Part shown: positions 47,801 to 55,963 of the stretch, piece by piece
Layout of the letters: every line of letters begins with the position of its first letter
Position numbering within the stretch: the stretch's first letter is position 1
Assembly: GCA_945874895.1 (NCBI GenBank)
Contig: CAMCIC010000004.1
Span: forward strand, 168,819-232,818
Direction: 5' to 3'
Length of the DNA stretch: 64,000 nt
DNA from: Akkermansia muciniphila
GTDB taxonomy: Bacteria; Verrucomicrobiota; Verrucomicrobiia; Verrucomicrobiales; Akkermansiaceae
The notes under the pieces: model-generated
Seen by the model: the letters and a program-made list of their open reading frames with translations, nothing else
What the model was told of the DNA's origin: nothing
Database searches by the model: none
Program-made: the position numbers and the translations under genes

Positions 47801-48177
47801 ACCACTGCCCGAGATCCGAGGTTTTCGATGTCCACGTGCCAGAACCAAGCGGGGGCATGCTCCGCCACACGCAAACGAATGCGAATCAGGAGATCATGCC
47901 ACCGTGCCTCACCCACCGCCCCCATTGTCTCCTGCCGCCAGCAAACAAACGATGCGGGACCTAACAATGGCAGGATATCTTTCAGGGAAGGATCGAACAA
48001 ACGCAGGAGCAATTGCGATGGCCCAGCCTCCAATGCGTTGGGCGGAAACAGATGGACCATCGTGTCGTGGCAATGCACCCGACGGATCGAACCCGTCGAG
48101 TTCCATTCCATGCGCAAACCGCAGCGATTCGCGATCAGGCGAGGAAAAAGATGAGAGTTCTTACTAAGATCACTCAT
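44818..48177 (-). CDS. GH94/GH149-like glycoside phosphorylase
   Basis: A 1119-residue cytoplasmic phosphorylase related to cellobiose phosphorylase. The catalytic domain has QYSGGGWGTRDVCQGPMELML, GDWPQWFMFFDRERNIRPEDSHGDIVFWPV, then YGHGDWNDSM, where the first Asp of DWND should be the general acid, and a final LSYHGGISQRF. A long N-terminal part matches the beta-sandwich and linker of the family. The wording WGTRDVCQGP and the length near 1100 favour GH149, beta-1,3-glucan phosphorylases, over GH94 enzymes of about 800 residues, but this is from memory. It would release glucose 1-phosphate, which the nearby mutase could use. It starts 8 bases before the end of the SbmA-like gene, so the two are an operon. 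Confidence 0.82.
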   Translation of the reverse strand: MSDLSKNSHLFPRLIANRCGLRMEWNSTGSIRRVHCHDTMVHLFPPNALEAGPSQLLLRLFDPSLKDILPLLGPASFVCWRQETMGAVGEARWHDLLIRIRLRVAEHAPAWFWHVDIENLGSRAVVCDLMFAQDLGLAHESAVRMNESYVSQYIDHLPLQHEQHGCCIASRQNQSMGGRYPAALIGSLGRAVSYATDALSVFGRGHRTHQVADCFSGGLPGKKRQHEHSLAALQEETFSLDAGDRITRGFFVSVMPDHLDVLSERDLAHFEQVISLPEATCPAWPEEGIPQQRAFGLFSIARDLPVDDLNECAMLQYFGEIREQEESEDGQLLSWFTPDHQHVVLRAKEERVLRPHGMILRSGSGWAPDESSMTSTAWMNGVFHSMVTQGHVSINRFLSTCRSYLGLFRTHGLRLMMEIEGAWFLLGAPSAFAMSERECRWIYHTRSGDLLIRSAADAQCSRLSLDIEVRSGLPRRFLLIHHVALNGDDGLITGPVLYEKMDKEIRVKATLDSDVGRRFPDGCFAITTEDPSLWESVGGDEVLWEDKCSRGEPYLCIKTKITNSLRIGIEGRLLPPSTDIQELPEPKIRWDIDTDHPSFEMVSAWNHFIPWLVQNALVHYRSPRGLEQYSGGGWGTRDVCQGPMELMLAFGRFAEARDLLLRVYRQQNPDGDWPQWFMFFDRERNIRPEDSHGDIVFWPVWALSQYLCATRDASILEESLPYFSRSAEGVVVPIREHVEHALRLMRSRVITGTMLASYGHGDWNDSMQPSQEEMRENLCSAWTVTLHEQTVRCWADACEALGIVSDVSTLREEITRIRSDFQHHLVVDGVLTGLMQFPSHGSPRAFLHPRDEDTGIRYSLLPMIHAIINELFSREQAAEHLLIIREHLMGPDGARLFDRPLSYHGGISQRFLRAETASYFGREIGLMYTHAHIRYAEALARFGAAKELWQALQQINPIGLRELVPSSSLRQLNCYYSSSDADFADRYEAAEQYNKLHSGDVSLEGGWRVYSSGSGIAVRVMVQCFLGLRIGIDEVVIDPVIDPSLSGLVVECCLDAYHWQVIYHIGSEGSGPQSVKLNDVELTGTRLIHPYRCGGLRFSMKEWSMSSSGGMDRLVIVLG

Positions 48178-49237
48178 CTTTTTCGACGGATTTTTGCTGA
48201 TTCTTTTCCGCTTTTTCGAGGAGAACCCCACAGGTTTCCGCGTAGTCGGTGAATTCGGAAAGTCGCGCAACCACCGACGCGTAGGAGGAAATGGTCTGAA
48301 ACTGCGTAACGATCAGAGAAAAGGCGCCCAACAATGTGGCAAAGGCCATGACAGCTTGTCCGATCACACCGAACTCAACACTCCCTTTCATGAACAACGG
48401 AGCCACGATCATCACGGGGATCAACTGGATCATGTAGTTGTATCCCGTGCTAAAAAAACCGAGATTGCGATTGACCCCGATGATGCGGCGAAGATTTTCC
48501 ATCAGCTCCCGAATCCGTAACTGAATCCGTTGGTGATACTGTTGGCTGTCGATCGGCGCATGTTCGGCATCCTCGCGCATGCGGATCAATTCGAATCGCA
48601 AATTTGCCTCATAATCCGCCCGCTCGTAATTCAAACGGATCAGCGGGCGCCCGAGCCCAATCGTGCACGCAGTGCCAAAAACCGCATACAAAACCGAAAA
48701 TCCAAATAATTTCGGGCTGATCTGCCAAAGAACGCCGGAGAATGATAGCACCGTGATCGTGGCATTGATGACCATCAAGACGAACGATAGAGTCGTGGTT
48801 GTCAGTTGCCTCACATCTTCCGTCATGCGTTGATCGGGATTGCTCAGAATCTCCTGCCCACAGATCGGAAGATAGAGATGACGGGAAATGTAAATGTCGG
48901 TGATACGGCGTGTGAGCCAGTCACGCCAAAGCAGGCCCAGTCGCTCCTCCGCGAAACGAAACAGCACAGCAAAAACGGTGCTGGCGACAAAAACGGCGAG
49001 ATACCACCAGGCGTAGCGGAGAAAACCTAGCTGATCCCGCATCTCGATGGCCGACATGAAGTAGCGCCCGACATAACTTCCGAGCACGTTCATCACATTG
49101 ATTGCCACCATTAAGACCAAGAGCGAGGCAAACATCCAACGTGCACGCAGCCCGGCTTCCGATAGAAGAAACATCCCCACCGCAGCGAACAACCGGCGCA
49201 GCGTCTGACGAACGGGGATTTTTCCATCTGCGCTCAT
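48170..49237 (-). CDS. SbmA/BacA-like transporter (ABC membrane domain without ATPase)
   Basis: A 355-residue inner-membrane protein related to the transmembrane half of ABC transporters of the SbmA/BacA/YddA type. Helices are seen at FASLLVLMVAINVMNVLGSY, AVFVASTVFAVLFRFAEER, LMVINATITVLSFSGVLW, GFSVLYAVFGTACTIGLG and MIQLIPVMIVAPLFMKG; the cytoplasmic block LGLLWRDWLTRRITDIYIS and the hallmark NPDQRMTEDVRQL are present. There is no Walker A or signature sequence and the frame ends soon after. SbmA and BacA lack an ATPase domain as well and use the proton gradient. Substrate is unknown. The adjacent phosphorylase suggests import of an oligosaccharide or peptide, but that is inference. Confidence 0.78.
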   Translation of the reverse strand: MSADGKIPVRQTLRRLFAAVGMFLLSEAGLRARWMFASLLVLMVAINVMNVLGSYVGRYFMSAIEMRDQLGFLRYAWWYLAVFVASTVFAVLFRFAEERLGLLWRDWLTRRITDIYISRHLYLPICGQEILSNPDQRMTEDVRQLTTTTLSFVLMVINATITVLSFSGVLWQISPKLFGFSVLYAVFGTACTIGLGRPLIRLNYERADYEANLRFELIRMREDAEHAPIDSQQYHQRIQLRIRELMENLRRIIGVNRNLGFFSTGYNYMIQLIPVMIVAPLFMKGSVEFGVIGQAVMAFATLLGAFSLIVTQFQTISSYASVVARLSEFTDYAETCGVLLEKAEKNQQKSVEKDE

Positions 49238-49388
49238 GACATAGCGCTCGTTGGTTGCTTCCACGGAGAGACTGCATCCAAGGCCCAGGCATCACGCCCG
49301 GGAATCCATGAAAATTTTTGCGCATGTAGGGAAATGCATGAGGCAACTCGAGTCACAGCCAAATTTCTACTGAACTTGCGGAGCACAA

Positions 49389-49404
49389 GCAAGTTGCAAC
49401 TTGC
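49389..49404. promoter_or_regulatory. Perfect 16-base palindrome upstream of xseA
   Basis: GCAAGTTGCAACTTGC is a perfect dyad 42 bases before the ATG of xseA. Its length and symmetry suit an operator for a dimeric regulator, in the 209-base divergent gap between the SbmA-like gene (49237) and xseA (49447). No further clear signal was seen in that gap. Confidence 0.35.
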
Positions 49405-49446
49405 AAGCAGCAGAGAGCAAATTCCCTTGCTGTTTTGCCCATTGCG

Positions 49447-50820
49447 ATGCAAGAATCAGGTGTGCCTGAAAACAAAACGCTCTCTGTCACACAGCTGCTG
49501 CGACGCATCAAAAATGTCGTTGAGATCGAAGTGGGCGAAGTGTGGGTCGAGGGTGAGGTGAGTAACCTCAAAAAACAAGCGAGCGGGCATTGGTATTTCA
49601 CACTCAAAGACGAGAGCGCTCAAATCCAGTGCGCGATGTTCGGTGCGCGCAAGCGCAGTGGCAACGAGTGCCTCAACGATGGTGCCAAGGTTCGTGTGTT
49701 CGCGGAAACAAGCATTTACGAAGCACGCGGCAGCCTGCAGATCATCGTCATGCGCGCCGAATCCGCGGGAGAGGGTGACCTGCAAGCCAAGTTCGAAGCG
49801 CTCAAACGAAAACTCCACGCGGAAGGTCTGTTTGACACTGCCCATAAGAAACCACTGCCACGCTTTCCCACGAAGATCGGCATCGTCACTTCGGAAACAG
49901 GTGCCGTGATTCAGGATATCCAACAAGTCATCGCCCGCCGGGCACCTTGGGTCCAACTTTTCCTCCTCCCTGTTCGTGTTCAGGGTAAAGGTGCGGAACG
50001 TGAAATCGCAGCCGCCATTCATGCGTTTGGTCACCATGCGCGATACGGCCTCCCCGCGTGCGATCTCCTCATCGTGGGACGAGGTGGTGGATCACTGGAA
50101 GACCTCTGGTGCTTCAACGAGGAAATTGTCGCGCGCGCCATTGCAAACTGTCCCCTGCCCGTCATTTCCGCCGTCGGCCATGAGATCGATTTTACCATCT
50201 GTGACTTCGTTGCCGACCTAAGGGCCCCCACACCCAGTGCTGCCGCAGAAGTGGCAGTGCCAGATTCACGGGAACTCGCACGTCGCATGGAGATGATCGA
50301 ACGGCGGATGCGACAGCAAGTCGATCGACGGATCGAGCAGTGGCAATACCAACTCGATGCCATGCGGCGCGGCACCCTGCAACGGCGCGGCGAACGCATT
50401 TTGCGAGAACCCATGATGAGGTTGGATTCCTTGCGCGATCGACTCTCTCGCTCCGTTGAATCGCAAGTCCTGCGAAGTCAACAACGATTGGAACAACTGC
50501 GCATCGCCCACCGCGGATTGCAACCACGACTGATCCTAGAACGCCGCGCCGCGCACCATGGAGAATTGAGCAGAAGGCTCCACCTAGCCATGCGACAATC
50601 CATCGATCGTCGTGAAAAACAACTCAAGCATCTCGATGCCATTCTGCGAACTTTGGGTCCGGATTCCTCTCTGCAGCGCGGCTATTCCATCACGTTTGAC
50701 GAAGAGGGCCGCATTCTGCGCAGCGCCGTTGAAGCTCAAGTTGGCGGAAAAATCACCACCCGTCTCGCACATGGTTCGATCGAAAGTTTGATCGAGAAAG
50801 TTTTGAAAAATCCCCAGTGA
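49447..50820 (+). CDS. xseA: Exodeoxyribonuclease VII large subunit
   Basis: A 457-residue XseA, the catalytic subunit of the nuclease that degrades single-stranded DNA and takes part in mismatch repair. The OB-fold is at the start (SVTQLLRRIKNVVEIEVGEVWVEGEVSNLKKQASGHWYFTLKDE), followed by RFPTKIGIVTSETGAVIQDI, VGRGGGSLEDLWCFNEE, SAVGHEIDFTICDFVADLRAPTPSAAAE and a long coiled coil. The small subunit xseB is not adjacent. ATG 49447 is preferred over an upstream TTG. A gap of about 150 bases (50821-50969) with a promoter follows. Confidence 0.95.
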   Translation: MQESGVPENKTLSVTQLLRRIKNVVEIEVGEVWVEGEVSNLKKQASGHWYFTLKDESAQIQCAMFGARKRSGNECLNDGAKVRVFAETSIYEARGSLQIIVMRAESAGEGDLQAKFEALKRKLHAEGLFDTAHKKPLPRFPTKIGIVTSETGAVIQDIQQVIARRAPWVQLFLLPVRVQGKGAEREIAAAIHAFGHHARYGLPACDLLIVGRGGGSLEDLWCFNEEIVARAIANCPLPVISAVGHEIDFTICDFVADLRAPTPSAAAEVAVPDSRELARRMEMIERRMRQQVDRRIEQWQYQLDAMRRGTLQRRGERILREPMMRLDSLRDRLSRSVESQVLRSQQRLEQLRIAHRGLQPRLILERRAAHHGELSRRLHLAMRQSIDRREKQLKHLDAILRTLGPDSSLQRGYSITFDEEGRILRSAVEAQVGGKITTRLAHGSIESLIEKVLKNPQ

Positions 50821-50933
50821 CTTTCGTGCCGAATTCGCTGTGCTCCATTGGGCAAAGCGAAGAGCCATCCGAATACGGGGGGAGCCATGATGATTCCCAT
50901 CGATGGCAAATCATGCACGCACGCTCATTTTCG

Positions 50934-50963
50934 TTGGATGTTGGTCAAAAAACACCTTACAAT
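50934..50963 (+). promoter_or_regulatory. Predicted promoter of the DUF202-like gene
   Basis: TTGGAT at 50934-50939, an 18-base spacer and TACAAT at 50958-50963. The ATG at 50970 is seven bases after the -10, so the mRNA would start at or next to the start codon. The gap 50821-50933 shows nothing else. Confidence 0.45.
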
Positions 50964-50969
50964 GCGTTC

Positions 50970-51299
50970 ATGCAGAGTATCGAACATCGCGAAATGGTTT
51001 TCGACGAAGTGAAGCTACTGCTCTCTGAGAAACGTACGGCACTGTCGTTTCTACGCACGGGCATCGCCATTTTTTCCATCCCCTTGTCCATCGGTTCGGT
51101 GCTGATCGCCACCTCGCAACTTTACCAGCCCAAAAACATCCTCTTTCTTTTGATTCCTGTATTGAGTGGGTGCACCCTGCTGGTCCTCATTGCCTTGTGG
51201 CTGATCATCAACTCTTTGATCAAACTCCGACACGTCGACAAAACCATAGAAAACATCACGGGAAAAAATCCTTTTTTGCGCAAGCTGGTCGAGAACTGA
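50970..51299 (+). CDS. DUF202-like small membrane protein
   Basis: A 109-residue protein with two membrane helices. The first segment MVFDEVKLLLSEKRTALSFLRTGIAIFSIPLSIGSVLIA has the E-R-T-x-L-x-x-x-R-T pattern of DUF202 (YidH-like) proteins, and ILFLLIPVLSGCTLLVLIALWLIINSLIKL is the second hairpin. A short basic tail follows. Function unknown. The ATG at 50970 is chosen since the preceding 51 residues of the frame are unconserved and it fits the promoter. It precedes pdxA by 6 bases and probably shares its transcript. Confidence 0.7.
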   Translation: MQSIEHREMVFDEVKLLLSEKRTALSFLRTGIAIFSIPLSIGSVLIATSQLYQPKNILFLLIPVLSGCTLLVLIALWLIINSLIKLRHVDKTIENITGKNPFLRKLVEN

Positions 51300-51305
51300 A
51301 TCCCT

Positions 51306-52184
51306 ATGAAACGCCCACTCATTCTCATCACACCCGGTGATCCGGCGGGCATAGGTCCGGAAATCATCGCCAAGGCTCTGGCATCACCCGATTTGCCGCA
51401 GAGTTGCGATTTCGAGTGCATTCCCTATCCTTCAGGAAGCATCCTCGGGCAACCCGATGAAGCATCCGCTCGGATCGCACTGCACTGCTTGGAGGAAGCC
51501 GCACGTCGACTGAAAAATGGCACGGCAGATGCCGTGGTTACAGGACCTGTGAGCAAAGAATCACTCCAAGCGATCGGCTTCCCCTACCCCGGACAAACCG
51601 AATTTTTTTGCGAACGCCTCGGTGCGGAGGATGTCACCATGTGCCTGAGTGGCGATCATCTCACAGTGGCCCTCGTCACCATCCACATTCCTATCGCCGA
51701 TGTTTCCTCGTCTCTCACCGTTTCCTCCATCGTCACCAGCGGCACACATCTTGCCGACTTCATGGTTCAGCGCCTCCGCCGTACACCCCGCATCGCCGTG
51801 TGCGGACTCAATCCCCACGCGGGAGAAAACGGTGCGTTCGGACGGGAGGAAATCGAGATCATCGCGCCTGCGGTTCGCGAGCTGCAGTCCTTGGGCATCG
51901 CGGATTTTTCTGGCCCGCATGTTCCTGACGCGATTTTCCGCGATGCCGCGCGTGGCGCCTACGATGCCGTGCTCTGCATGTATCACGATCAGGGATTGAT
52001 TCCCTTGAAGTTGCTCGATTTCGACAATGCTGTGAACATCACTCTGGGCCTACCGCGCCCCAGACTCAGCCCAGACCATGGCACGGCATTCGCCATCGCG
52101 GGGAAAAACATCGCGGATCATTCTTCCGTGCTGCGGGCTCTGCAGCGAGCGGCCGAAATGGTAGGCAATCCAAGCATCCCATGA
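51306..52184 (+). CDS. pdxA: 4-hydroxythreonine-4-phosphate dehydrogenase
   Basis: A 292-residue PdxA, which acts in the DXP-dependent pathway to pyridoxal phosphate. Starting with ILITPGDPAGIGPEIIAKAL, it has the metal-binding His sites in VALVTIHIPI, MYHDQGLIPLKLLDFDNAVN and GLPRPRLSPDHGTAFAIAGK, and the GLNPHAGENGAFGREE block. Length is somewhat below the usual 320-330, with a shortened part after the N-terminal strand. It is the second gene in a row of short overlaps (ATGA at 52181-52184). Confidence 0.95.
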   Translation: MKRPLILITPGDPAGIGPEIIAKALASPDLPQSCDFECIPYPSGSILGQPDEASARIALHCLEEAARRLKNGTADAVVTGPVSKESLQAIGFPYPGQTEFFCERLGAEDVTMCLSGDHLTVALVTIHIPIADVSSSLTVSSIVTSGTHLADFMVQRLRRTPRIAVCGLNPHAGENGAFGREEIEIIAPAVRELQSLGIADFSGPHVPDAIFRDAARGAYDAVLCMYHDQGLIPLKLLDFDNAVNITLGLPRPRLSPDHGTAFAIAGKNIADHSSVLRALQRAAEMVGNPSIP

Positions 52185-52582
52185 CATTCTTCTCGATCAA
52201 ATGTGCGATCATCAGCATCGCGCTCGGTGCTGCGCTCGCAGCCTGCGGGTATTTGCTTAGCACTGCATCCTACGTGGGAAACTCTAGCACGCTGAAGCTC
52301 CAACCTCAAGTGACTGACGCCGGCACCATGTGGATCGCGGAAAATGACGAGCTCTCGGTGGAGGTCCGCTACATTAGCTCGGTGATCGAAACACCGGCAA
52401 TGATCATTCGCAAGAAACAACAGTGGCGCAAACTGGCGATCTCCCTAGCCAGTGGCATCCTTTTGGCCTATGCCGGCTATCGTCTCATGATGAGAAATGC
52501 GCCGATCGTATCCAACGAAGTTCTGCCCCGCGAGAATCTTCCCACCTCCCCGACCGAATCCCCTAACAACGAACTCTCATGA
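52181..52582 (+). CDS. Membrane-anchored protein of unknown function
   Basis: A 133-residue protein with two helices, one N-terminal (IKCAIISIALGAALAACGYLL, residues 6-26) and one at about 87-103 (LAISLASGILLAYAGYRLM). The loop of about 60 residues between them (LQPQVTDAGTMWIAENDELSVEVRYIS) is beta-like and would lie on the outside. No family recognised. It starts inside the pdxA stop and overlaps the next gene in another ATGA, so it should be translated with them. There is no hint of the job. Confidence 0.6.
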   Translation: MTFFSIKCAIISIALGAALAACGYLLSTASYVGNSSTLKLQPQVTDAGTMWIAENDELSVEVRYISSVIETPAMIIRKKQQWRKLAISLASGILLAYAGYRLMMRNAPIVSNEVLPRENLPTSPTESPNNELS

Positions 52583-53391
52583 AAATCCTCACCTTCGCCC
52601 TCGTCCTTGTGGCTGCAAGCTGCACACCTTTCGCTGCCAACTCCGCAGATCCACATACGGGGAGTCTTCCGGAACTCACGAATGCGCAGAAAGCTGCCAT
52701 TGGTAAAAAAATCTGGCAAAACGAATGCGGTGGAACCGTTGAAGGGCTCACGACCTGGAATGAAGGCGAGGAATTTCCCTCTTTGGGCATCGGCCATTTC
52801 ATCTGGTATACTTCTTCACACCAAGGTCCTTTCACCGAGACATGGCCCTTGTTTATGCAATACTGCAAGGACCGCGGAGTCCGCCCTCCCAGCATCGCGC
52901 TATCTGCCGATTCTCCTTGGCATTCGCAAACAGAGTTCAAAAAAAATTTCCAGAGTGGTCCCATGATACAGCTACGGCAATGGCTAGCCTCGTCCGTAAC
53001 CTTGCAAACTGATTTTATCATCAACCGCTCTCGCGCCACATTGCCCAAAATCCTAAACGGTGCGCCGGCTGATGACCGCGCACGCATTGCGGCCAATTAC
53101 CAAAAAGTCGCCAGCACGGCGCAAGGTCAATACGCCCTGATCGACTATGTGAATTTCAAGGGAGAAGGGCTCAATCCCAGTGAACGATACAAGGGCAAAG
53201 GTTGGGGACTGTTGCAAGTGCTGGGCGGCATGAAACATGTCCCCTCCGGTCCCGCCGCAGCCACCGAATTTGCAGCATCAGCAACGCGCGCACTCCATCA
53301 ACGCATCGACAATTCACCGCCCGCTCGTGGAGAGGCTCGCTGGCGTGCGGGTTGGACCAACCGCTGCCAAACCTATGCACATCCGCTTTGA
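52579..53391 (+). CDS. Secreted lysozyme-like protein (putative)
   Basis: A 270-residue exported protein. The signal is MKILTFALVLVAASCTPFAANSA; the Cys at 15 could be a lipid site but the lipobox is weak. The mature part starts with AAIGKKIWQNECGGTVEGLTTWNEGEEFPSLGIGHFIWYTSS. That recalls the Glu plus GIGH core of T4-type lysozymes (GH24), as does RWRAGWTNRCQTY at the end. Glu in NECGG would be the catalytic acid. It would cut peptidoglycan; this is inference from a handful of residues. Overlaps the small membrane gene by four bases. A strong terminator follows at 53546. Confidence 0.6.
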   Translation: MKILTFALVLVAASCTPFAANSADPHTGSLPELTNAQKAAIGKKIWQNECGGTVEGLTTWNEGEEFPSLGIGHFIWYTSSHQGPFTETWPLFMQYCKDRGVRPPSIALSADSPWHSQTEFKKNFQSGPMIQLRQWLASSVTLQTDFIINRSRATLPKILNGAPADDRARIAANYQKVASTAQGQYALIDYVNFKGEGLNPSERYKGKGWGLLQVLGGMKHVPSGPAAATEFAASATRALHQRIDNSPPARGEARWRAGWTNRCQTYAHPL

Positions 53392-53545
53392 TCGATCCAA
53401 CCGGAGAATGCGAGAGCATTCACGAATGGGAAGTCCATTCCGCTCACCAGTGAAAATCAAAGCCCATGGGGATGTGAGATCGCAAGCCCCTAGAGATAAT
53501 CCATCAACGAATCTGTTGTGGACCCATCCATCCAAAATTCAGCAT

Positions 53546-53583
53546 AAAAAACGCGTCATCTTTTTCAAATGACGCGTTTTTTT
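53546..53583. terminator. Strong bidirectional rho-independent terminator
   Basis: AAAAAACGCGTCAT and ATGACGCGTTTTTT pair over 14 bases with a nine-base loop. There is a T-run on both strands, so it serves both the pdxA operon and the convergent trxB gene. The remainder of the gap (53392-53545) shows nothing else. Confidence 0.93.
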
Positions 53584-53608
53584 AATAGGGAAACAAAGAC
53601 GACTGATT

Positions 53609-54541
53609 TCAATGGCCTTCGTGATCGGCCAAGTAGCGCTCAGCCTCCAATGCTGCGGCGCATCCCTGACCTGCCGCCGTGATGGCTTGACGGTAGTAAT
53701 GGTCTGCTACATCGCCTGCCGCGAAAAGACCAGGTGTTTTGGTGGAAGTGCGACCCGGAGTCTGAAGAATGTAGCCATTTTCGTCGAGATCGACCAAACC
53801 ATCGAGGAAGCCACTGTTTGGCACGTGACCGATCGCGACGAAAACGCACTTGACCTCGACCTCACGCTCGCTGCCATCCACCAAGTTCTTGAGCGCAATG
53901 GCACGCATCTCGCCTTTTTCATCCGTGAGATAAGCGCTCACACCAGAGTTCCACAATGGTTCGATCTTTGGATTCGCCAGTGCGCGCTCCGCCATGATTT
54001 TGGATGCGCGGAGTTCGTCACGACGGTGCACCAGATAGACCTTGCTGGCAAATCGTGTGAGAAAGCCAGCTTCCTCGCAGGCGCTGTCACCACCGCCGAT
54101 CACAGCCACTGGAACATCAGGATAAAACGCACCGTCGCAGGTGGCACAAGATGTTAAACCGCGTCCGATCAGTGACTGTTCGTTCGGTAAGCCCAGATGA
54201 CGGGGGGCCGCACCAGTGGCTACAATCACGGTTTTCGCCTCGTGCGTGGTGGAACCTGTTTTCACCGCGAAACTGCCATCCTCGCGACGTGTCACAGACT
54301 CCACCATTTCATAGGCGATGCGGGTGCCGAATTTCTCTGCCTGAGCCTGCATGCGCATCATCAGTTCCGGCCCCATGATTCCCTCGGGATGTCCGGGGAA
54401 ATTTTCCACTTCCGTGGTGGTGGTCAACTGCCCGCCCGGCTGCGTGCCCGAGAGCATGAGCGGATTGAGGTTAGCGCGTGCGGTGTAAATGGCAGCGGTG
54501 TATCCCGCGCATCCGGTTCCAATGATGATGACGTTTTCCAT
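53609..54541 (-). CDS. trxB: Thioredoxin-disulfide reductase
   Basis: A 310-residue FAD enzyme that reduces thioredoxin with NADPH. It has the FAD site [20 protein letters not shown] (normally GxGPAG; here Cys for Pro), the redox-active CATC at residues 132-135, the NADPH site [15 protein letters not shown], and [27 protein letters not shown] near the end. The C-terminus is normal. The start is the ATG at 54541. A TTGACA lies on the minus strand at 54581-54586 in the divergent gap with the RlmD-like gene. Confidence 0.96.
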   Translation of the reverse strand: MENVIIIGTGCAGYTAAIYTARANLNPLMLSGTQPGGQLTTTTEVENFPGHPEGIMGPELMMRMQAQAEKFGTRIAYEMVESVTRREDGSFAVKTGSTTHEAKTVIVATGAAPRHLGLPNEQSLIGRGLTSCATCDGAFYPDVPVAVIGGGDSACEEAGFLTRFASKVYLVHRRDELRASKIMAERALANPKIEPLWNSGVSAYLTDEKGEMRAIALKNLVDGSEREVEVKCVFVAIGHVPNSGFLDGLVDLDENGYILQTPGRTSTKTPGLFAAGDVADHYYRQAITAAGQGCAAALEAERYLADHEGH

Positions 54542-54715
54542 AGTAAATTCTCGGCGCTAGTGTCAGGGATCGGGGCGTTTTGTCAATCTCCCATGTAATG
54601 CCATGATCATTTCAAGCATCTGAAACAAACACATGGCTCGCCATCTCCAGCGGATTTCCCATGACTCTGGCATTTTCGTCTTTTCTTCACCAGCCGTTCC
54701 GGTCTGACTATCGCT

Positions 54716-55963
54716 GTGCGACCACCGAAAAAATTCCGCCCAGATCCGTTCCCCTATCATCACGAACTGACCTTGCATGTCGATTCCCTTACCAATCTCG
54801 GCATGGGCGTAGCGCGAGTGGATGGCTGGGTGGTATTTGTGCCCCACTGCCTGCCGGGCGAAACCGTGCGCGCGCGCATTTATCGCAATGAGAAAAATTT
54901 CTCTCAGGCCGATCTGTTAGAGGTGCTGACTCCATCACCGGACCGCGTGACTCCGCTATGCTCCCTCTTCGGTGAATGCGGAGGCTGCCAATACCAGCAT
55001 CTCTCATACGAGGCCCAACTCGCGTGGAAAACCCGGCAAGTCACCGAATTGATGAAGCACATGGCTGCCGTTACTTTTCCCGTCAACCCCTGCCATCCCT
55101 CGCCGCAACAATGGGGCTATCGTTCAAAAATCACGCCTCATTACCAAAAACCGCGATCTCCTGAGGAGTTTATGCCCATCGGATTCCTCGCTCAGGGCCG
55201 TCGCTCGCAGATCCTCGATGTGCCGCAGTGCCCGATCGCGATGAAGGAAATCAACGAGGCTCTCCCTGCCGTGCGCGAGACCACGCGACGTTCGCCCGGC
55301 AAAAAAGGCGGCACCTTGCTGTTGCGTGCAACCGTCGATTCTGGTCATCAGCGTCACGTGACCACGGACAACAATGCGATTGTAACCGAAGTATGCGGCT
55401 CGACGCGCTTCGATTTCCTTGCTGGCGAATTTTTTCAAAACAATCCATTCATTTTGGAAGAATTCGTCGGCTATGTAGCGCGCCAGGCACGGTTGCAGGA
55501 AACTCGCTACCTCATCGATGCCTACTGCGGATCTGGCTTATTCGCACTATGCCTTGCGCCGCATTTCCATAAGGTGGCAGCCGTAGAGGTCTCCGAGGCT
55601 GCCGTCGACTGGGCGCGAAAAAATGCCGAAAAAAATGCCGTGACCAACGCAACCTTCCTCGCCGCCAGCGCAGAAGCGATTTTCGCGGACATCACCTTTC
55701 CCGCCAAAGAAACCACGGTCATCATCGATCCACCTCGCAAGGGCTGCACGCCTGAATTCCTTCAACAGCTCATTGCCTTCGCCCCAAGGCGCGTCGTCTA
55801 TGTTTCCTGCGATCCCGCCACCCAAGTGCGAGATCTCGCCATCCTTCGCGATGCAGGATTTACTCTTACCGAAGTCCAACCCTTCGACCTCTTCCCGCAT
55901 ACCCGCCACGTCGAAAACATCATGACGTTTGACGGTCCCACCACACTTCACCCTCATCCCTAA
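54716..55963 (+). CDS. rlmD: 23S rRNA (uracil-5-)-methyltransferase, RlmD/TrmA family
   Basis: A 415-residue SAM-dependent m5U methyltransferase. A TRAM domain comes first (HHELTLHVDSLTNLGMGVARVDGWVVFVPHCLPGETV), then the 4Fe-4S cysteines in CSLFGECGGCQYQ and VPQCPIA. The catalytic domain has FFQNNPF, DAYCGSGLFALCL, DPPRKGC and the nucleophilic Cys in VYVSCDPATQVRDL; HTRHVENIMTF is the end signature. The target is a 23S rRNA uracil such as U1939, or U747; that cannot be told from sequence. The start is a GTG at 54716, as no ATG gives the TRAM domain. It overlaps the following ATG by one base. Confidence 0.88.
   Translation: MRPPKKFRPDPFPYHHELTLHVDSLTNLGMGVARVDGWVVFVPHCLPGETVRARIYRNEKNFSQADLLEVLTPSPDRVTPLCSLFGECGGCQYQHLSYEAQLAWKTRQVTELMKHMAAVTFPVNPCHPSPQQWGYRSKITPHYQKPRSPEEFMPIGFLAQGRRSQILDVPQCPIAMKEINEALPAVRETTRRSPGKKGGTLLLRATVDSGHQRHVTTDNNAIVTEVCGSTRFDFLAGEFFQNNPFILEEFVGYVARQARLQETRYLIDAYCGSGLFALCLAPHFHKVAAVEVSEAAVDWARKNAEKNAVTNATFLAASAEAIFADITFPAKETTVIIDPPRKGCTPEFLQQLIAFAPRRVVYVSCDPATQVRDLAILRDAGFTLTEVQPFDLFPHTRHVENIMTFDGPTTLHPHP

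Noticed and set aside
54716..54718. GTG start of the RlmD-like gene being an error for a later ATG
   Set aside because: The first in-frame ATG is inside the TRAM domain and would remove its first strand, so GTG is kept.
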